From Celeribacter arenosi (GTDB taxonomy: Bacteria > Pseudomonadota > Alphaproteobacteria > Rhodobacterales > Rhodobacteraceae): a stretch of DNA of 64,000 bases. Below are positions 60,942 to 64,000 of the stretch, one piece after another. A program made the position numbers and the translations under genes. The stretch is from positions 79,210 through 143,209 of the forward strand of contig NZ_BAABDF010000002.1 of assembly GCF_039539485.1 (NCBI RefSeq), in the 5' to 3' direction. The number at the start of each line of letters is the position of its first letter. The stretch's first letter is position 1. The notes under the pieces were generated by a model, which was given only the letters and a program-made list of their open reading frames with translations, was not told where the DNA came from and made no database searches.

Positions 60942-61937
60942 ATGAAAAAGCTACTGACGAGCGCTGCCGCTCTGGCCGCCATGGGTTCAGGTTTCGCGAC
61001 GGGCGCATTTGCAGCCGATGAAGTCACGCTTCAGCTTAAATGGGTCACGCAGGCCCAGTTTGCGGGCTACTATGTGGCACTTGAAAAAGGTTTCTATGAA
61101 GCGGCTGATCTGGACGTGACGATTAAACCGGGCGGTCCCGATGTTGCACCGGTTCAGGTCCTGCTGGGTGGCGGTGCCGATGTAATGGTCGACTGGATGC
61201 CCTCCGCTCTGGCTGCACGTGAAAACGGAGCGCCGGTGGTCAACATCGCGCAGCCGTTCAAAGGGTCGGGCATGATGCTGACCTGTCTCAAGGAAAGCGG
61301 CATCACCGGACCCGAAGACTTTGCAGACAAGACTTTGGGCGTCTGGTTCTACGGCAACGAATATCCGTTCCTGTCGTGGATGGGCAAACTGGGCATGGCG
61401 ACCGATGGTTCCGAGGGTGGCGTCACGGTTCTCAAGCAGGGCTTTAACGTCGATCCGCTTCTGCAGAAACAGGCCGCCTGTATTTCGACCATGACCTACA
61501 ATGAATACTGGCAGGTGATTGACGCGGGCATTTCCGCCGATGATCTGATCACCTTCAAGTATGAGGATCAGGGCGTGGCGACCTTGGAAGACGGTCTCTA
61601 TGTGCTCGAATCCTCCCTCGACGATGAGGCGATGGTCGACAAGCTCGCGCGTTTCGTTTCGGCCTCCATGGAAGGTTGGAAATGGGCGGAAGAGAACCCC
61701 GAAGATGCGGCGATGATCGTTCTGGAGTACGACGAGACCGGTGCACAGACCGAGTCACACCAGATCCGCATGATGGGTGAGGTGGCTAAACTGACCGCCG
61801 GTTCCGACGGCGCGCTCGACGTGGCGGATTACGAGCGCACGGTTGAATCGCTCCTGTCTGGCGGATCCGATCCTGTGATCACCAAAGAGCCCGAAGGCGC
61901 CTACACAACGCTCATCACAGATGCCGCCATGAAATAA
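60942..61937 (+). CDS. NMT1/THI5-like substrate-binding protein
   Basis: 331 residues. Signal peptide MKKLLTSAAALAAMGSGFAT with cleavage likely at AFA-ADE. The mature NMT1 domain begins VTLQLKWVTQAQFAGYYVAL and contains GFYEAADLDVTIKPGGPD, ADVMVDWMPSALAARENGAP, then KTLGVWFYGNEYPFLSW. This is the pattern of pyrimidine-precursor and formamidopyrimidine binding proteins (ThiY/THI5-like). In this locus it likely binds a pyrimidine or an open-ring derivative. It is the last gene of the operon and is followed by a strong terminator. Confidence 0.92.
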   Translation: MKKLLTSAAALAAMGSGFATGAFAADEVTLQLKWVTQAQFAGYYVALEKGFYEAADLDVTIKPGGPDVAPVQVLLGGGADVMVDWMPSALAARENGAPVVNIAQPFKGSGMMLTCLKESGITGPEDFADKTLGVWFYGNEYPFLSWMGKLGMATDGSEGGVTVLKQGFNVDPLLQKQAACISTMTYNEYWQVIDAGISADDLITFKYEDQGVATLEDGLYVLESSLDDEAMVDKLARFVSASMEGWKWAEENPEDAAMIVLEYDETGAQTESHQIRMMGEVAKLTAGSDGALDVADYERTVESLLSGGSDPVITKEPEGAYTTLITDAAMK

Positions 61938-61959
61938 GTGCAACCTGATTGCATGAAAA

Positions 61960-61987
61960 AGGCCCCCGCAGCGATCTGCGGGGGCCT
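61960..61987. terminator. Strong bidirectional rho-independent terminator
   Basis: AGGCCCCCGCAG (61960-61971) pairs perfectly with CTGCGGGGGCCT (61976-61987), loop CGAT. It is preceded by GAAAAA and followed by GATTTTT, so it can act in both directions. It ends the importer operon and the convergent PRC-barrel gene. Confidence 0.88.
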
Positions 61988-62008
61988 GATTTTTGACGCG
62001 CGTGGCGA

Positions 62009-62629
62009 TTACATCATGTGGACTTCGGCAAAGGTGAGGTCGCCATCAATCCATTCGATTTCGCTCTGGTCGATGTCGACCATCGCTTCGAGTTCGGCCT
62101 CGGTGTGACCTTCAATGCGCAGCGTGTCTTCGTCAACGCGGGTGAAGTTTTCCACCGAAACGGCCACATCGTGTTCCGCGATGCCGAGGAAGCCACCCAT
62201 ACCGACGATGGCCACGAGTTCGCCGTCGATTTTGGTAAAGCCATCGATTTCACCGATGTCATTGCCTTCGGCGGACAAAACTTTGGTGCCCGTGATTTCG
62301 TCGATAGTCTCTTCGCTGAATGCGTACACAGTTACGCCAGCTTCGCCGACCGCATCGCCCATATCATTGGCCATATCGGATACGCCGTCTGCAGCGTCCG
62401 ACATCGCATCGCCCGTCGCCTCAGTGGCATTTTCAGCAGCGATACCCATGTCATCGAGGGCGTCGTTCATGTCGGCTTTGACGCCGGTGTCAACATCCGC
62501 AGATACCTCGCCATTGTCCACTTGGGCAGACAGGTCGGTCTCGGTGGTTGCTTCCTGAGCGAAAGCGCCCGATGCAACGAGGGTCAGAGCAGCAGCGCCG
62601 GTCATCAGTGTTTTTTTCATGTTCGTCAT
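62009..62629 (-). CDS. PRC-barrel domain secreted protein
   Basis: 206 residues, ATG at 62629 behind AAGGAGA. Signal peptide MTNMKKTLMTGAAALTLVAS, cleavage near AFA-QEA. Residues ~25-100 are an acidic, Ala-rich helical region with repeated D-A-x-x-x-M-x-D units (AMSDAADGVSDMANDMGDAV). Residues ~105-180 are the PRC-barrel: EITGTKVLSAEGNDIGEIDG, IVGMGGFLGIAEHDVAVSVE. Likely a periplasmic protein of unknown role; PRC-barrel proteins of this kind are common in Rhodobacterales. Convergent with the importer operon across a terminator. Confidence 0.85.
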   Translation of the reverse strand: MTNMKKTLMTGAAALTLVASGAFAQEATTETDLSAQVDNGEVSADVDTGVKADMNDALDDMGIAAENATEATGDAMSDAADGVSDMANDMGDAVGEAGVTVYAFSEETIDEITGTKVLSAEGNDIGEIDGFTKIDGELVAIVGMGGFLGIAEHDVAVSVENFTRVDEDTLRIEGHTEAELEAMVDIDQSEIEWIDGDLTFAEVHMM

Positions 62630-62883
62630 AACAGATCTCCTTAGTGTTGATCGTTTGTCGTTTCTGATCAGTCAATGCGGGGAGGAGGGCTGTTGTTCCT
62701 AAAAGAATTTTTCGTTTTTGAGGGAACTTTGGACGTCTCAAAATGTTTGGAAATCCTTTGTGCTCCCTGAACCCGCGCAACCGCGCGGCGCACAGTGTCC
62801 ACTTAGAATATCGCAACGTCGCGGCATGTCAGATTTGAAAGGGAGCGAGATGAATAGGGTCGACCATTTGATCGAAGAGGCGC

Positions 62884-63816
62884 TCAAACGCGTCGAACTT
62901 CTTCTGGCATCACGGGGCTGACAGGCGCGCGCCCTGATGGCGCGATGAGCGGTCCGGTTCCACCGAGGCGATGGATCTTCGCGCCGGTGCGCATTTTGAA
63001 CCGAGCGAGATCGGGGGCGCGGTCTTTGTCGATGGTCCCGAGGTCGAGATGGCGAACCCCGCGCGATTTTAGAACCCCGATCGCGCGCCAGAGCATGAGA
63101 TTGTGAGCATTCGCCGAACGCGCGCGCGCACCGGCATGGGCCATATGATAGGTCGCGGACGTGCCGTGAAGTACGAACAGCATTTGCGCATCGAGACAGG
63201 TAAGCAGCAACAGGTCGCGCGCTGACGCGGCGTGTAAAGCGAGGGAGAACTCGGGGGGAAGCGCGCGGTATTTACCCGTGGCCTGACGCGCCTTTTCCGC
63301 TGCCAGTAGGGGCATGAGCGCTTCTGGCGTGACATCTGGCTGCGCGACGGGGAGGTTTGCACGTTCGCTTTGAACCAAAGCATTGCGCCATTTTCCGTGC
63401 AGTCCCGCGCGCAAGTCCTGCAGTGGGGGCGTGAGGTTTAGGGTCGCCGATTCAAGTCCGGTCACCACGGAGAATGCGCCAATCGGGTTCTCGGGTGTCA
63501 TCAGTGTAAGCGCAGGCGTGGCGGCGCGAAGGGCCCGTAGCACAGGGCGCGCGTGACCGGCGCGCAGGAATATCGGCCCGCGTGAAATCAGGCCAACGGA
63601 CATTCCCGCGATGCGACGTGTGATGATCTGCGCGATGGCGGCGGGCCGGTCAGGGTCGCCAATGGCCACGCGCATGACGTCTCTCCCCACGGCCTGTGCA
63701 GCCGCGCCATAAATCCACCGTTGGGGCAGGGCGGCATCGGCCATATCCGCGAGCGCGTCCCAATCCGCACGTGAAATGATGGGGGTGATTTCCATTACAC
63801 CATCTGGCGCAATCAT
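62884..63816 (-). CDS. GNAT/FemAB-like acyltransferase
   Basis: 310 residues (303 from the ATG at 63795). Duplicated GNAT-like layout of the FemAB type: an N-terminal half with SVGLISRGPIFLRAGH and a C-terminal half with LHGKWRNALVQSERANLPVA, FVLHGTSATYHMAHAGARAR and LDLGTIDKDRAPDLARFKMR. The last two elements are characteristic of FemAB/lipid-II aminoacyltransferase-like proteins (PEP-CTERM-associated acyltransferases and relatives). The substrate is not known. No signal peptide or membrane helix is seen. Neither start has a strong ribosome site. Confidence 0.75.
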   Translation of the reverse strand: MIAPDGVMEITPIISRADWDALADMADAALPQRWIYGAAAQAVGRDVMRVAIGDPDRPAAIAQIITRRIAGMSVGLISRGPIFLRAGHARPVLRALRAATPALTLMTPENPIGAFSVVTGLESATLNLTPPLQDLRAGLHGKWRNALVQSERANLPVAQPDVTPEALMPLLAAEKARQATGKYRALPPEFSLALHAASARDLLLLTCLDAQMLFVLHGTSATYHMAHAGARARSANAHNLMLWRAIGVLKSRGVRHLDLGTIDKDRAPDLARFKMRTGAKIHRLGGTGPLIAPSGRAPVSPVMPEEVRRV

Positions 63817-63858
63817 GGCTAACAGCAGGTTAACGGCATGGCGTGCGGTCCATGAAAA

Positions 63859-63885
63859 AGGCCGCGGGGGGTGTGCCCGCGGCCT
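63859..63885. terminator. Rho-independent terminator
   Basis: AGGCCGCGGG (63859-63868) pairs with CCCGCGGCCT (63876-63885), 7-base loop, preceded by GAAAA. On the minus strand it is followed by TTTTTC, so it should end the acetyl-CoA synthetase transcript that comes from the right. Confidence 0.8.
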
Positions 63886-63909
63886 GATCCGGTTGCGATG
63901 TGCGGGTCG

Positions 63910-64000
63910 CTATTTTTCGTTATACATCGAATTCGCAATGAGCTCTTCGACGACGGAAGGGTCGGCGAGGGTTGAGATGTCGCCCATTGCGCCTGTGTCG
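63910..64000 (-). CDS. acs: Acetyl-CoA synthetase, C-terminal end
   Basis: Only the last 29 full codons and stop are in the window: DTGAMGDISTLADPSVVEEL then IANSMYNEK. The motif GD-x-STLADPSVVE is the typical C-terminus of AcsA-type acetyl-CoA synthetases. The rest lies beyond the right edge. A terminator follows the stop after 25 bp. Confidence 0.82.
   Translation of the reverse strand, partial: DTGAMGDISTLADPSVVEELIANSMYNEK

Noticed and set aside
62826..62921. Small ORF of 31 codons (or 23 from 62850 with a GGGAG site)
   Set aside because: It could make a short amphipathic peptide but overlaps the end of the convergent FemAB-like gene and has no family; not enough support.
1..64000. tRNA, rRNA, IS elements or CRISPR arrays
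   Set aside because: Nothing resembling a tRNA, rRNA, terminal inverted repeats with a transposase, or spaced identical repeats was seen; the intergenic gaps are short.

Overview
The window looks like chromosomal DNA of an alphaproteobacterium of the Rhodobacterales (Roseobacter-group) type. Reasons: high GC; a housekeeping block of clpP-clpX, an NDUFA12-type complex I accessory protein, an mlaD-type gene, a DUF2155 gene, aat and accCB; a rhamnose locus in the rhizobial rhaRSTPQUK / rhaDI order; and a Caulobacter-type XylD/XylX pair. No rRNA, tRNA, IS element, phage gene or CRISPR array was seen. A 67-base run of N (41472-41538) is an assembly gap. The genus cannot be fixed from the sequence alone.

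Layout. 1-1501: 5' part of a branched-chain amino acid-type binding protein (continues off the left edge) and a divergent AraC regulator. 1561-10063: LacI regulator, then a divergent polyol/sugar ABC operon (binding protein, two permeases, a 62-residue two-helix protein, two ATPases) ending in a fused DhaK-DhaL ketone kinase. 10148-14900: second LacI regulator and a ribose-type ABC transporter. 14992-25620: complete L-rhamnose locus, with transport, mutarotase, kinase and DeoR regulator on the minus strand and aldolase/dehydrogenase and isomerase on the plus strand. 25732-26531: an isolated ribbon-helix-helix protein and ParA-like ATPase. 26600-37406: a sugar-acid catabolic block (aminotransferase, 2-hydroxyacid dehydrogenase, HpcH aldolase, XylX, two SDRs, GarR-like reductase, XylD, EamA transporter, UxaA-type dehydratase) with two matching TGGTATACCA palindromes. 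37598-41318: TetR-controlled HlyD/ABC-2 exporter.

41803-48339: housekeeping genes for proteolysis, envelope, respiration and fatty acid synthesis. 48578-61937: a near-complete reductive pyrimidine degradation locus. It has PreT-PreA (dihydropyrimidine dehydrogenase), RutR, a class III aminotransferase behind a perfect RutR box, a glycosyltransferase-like protein, a beta-ureidopropionase-type amidase, dihydropyrimidinase, and an NMT1/THI5-like ABC importer with an embedded GNAT gene. 62009-64000: a PRC-barrel secreted protein, a FemAB/GNAT-like protein and the 3' end of acetyl-CoA synthetase.

How it fits together. The first 41 kb stacks several carbohydrate modules, most carrying a local regulator and operator-like palindromes. 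The sugar-acid block instead appears to be run by a regulator encoded elsewhere. The pyrimidine locus pairs import with the reductive route: uracil or thymine to the dihydropyrimidine, then the N-carbamoyl-beta-amino acid, then beta-alanine (or 3-aminoisobutyrate), then the semialdehyde. The most unusual points are an apparent AUC start on a dehydrogenase gene, the glycosyltransferase-like gene inside the pyrimidine operon, the orphan RHH/ParA pair, and the shared palindromes without a cognate regulator.
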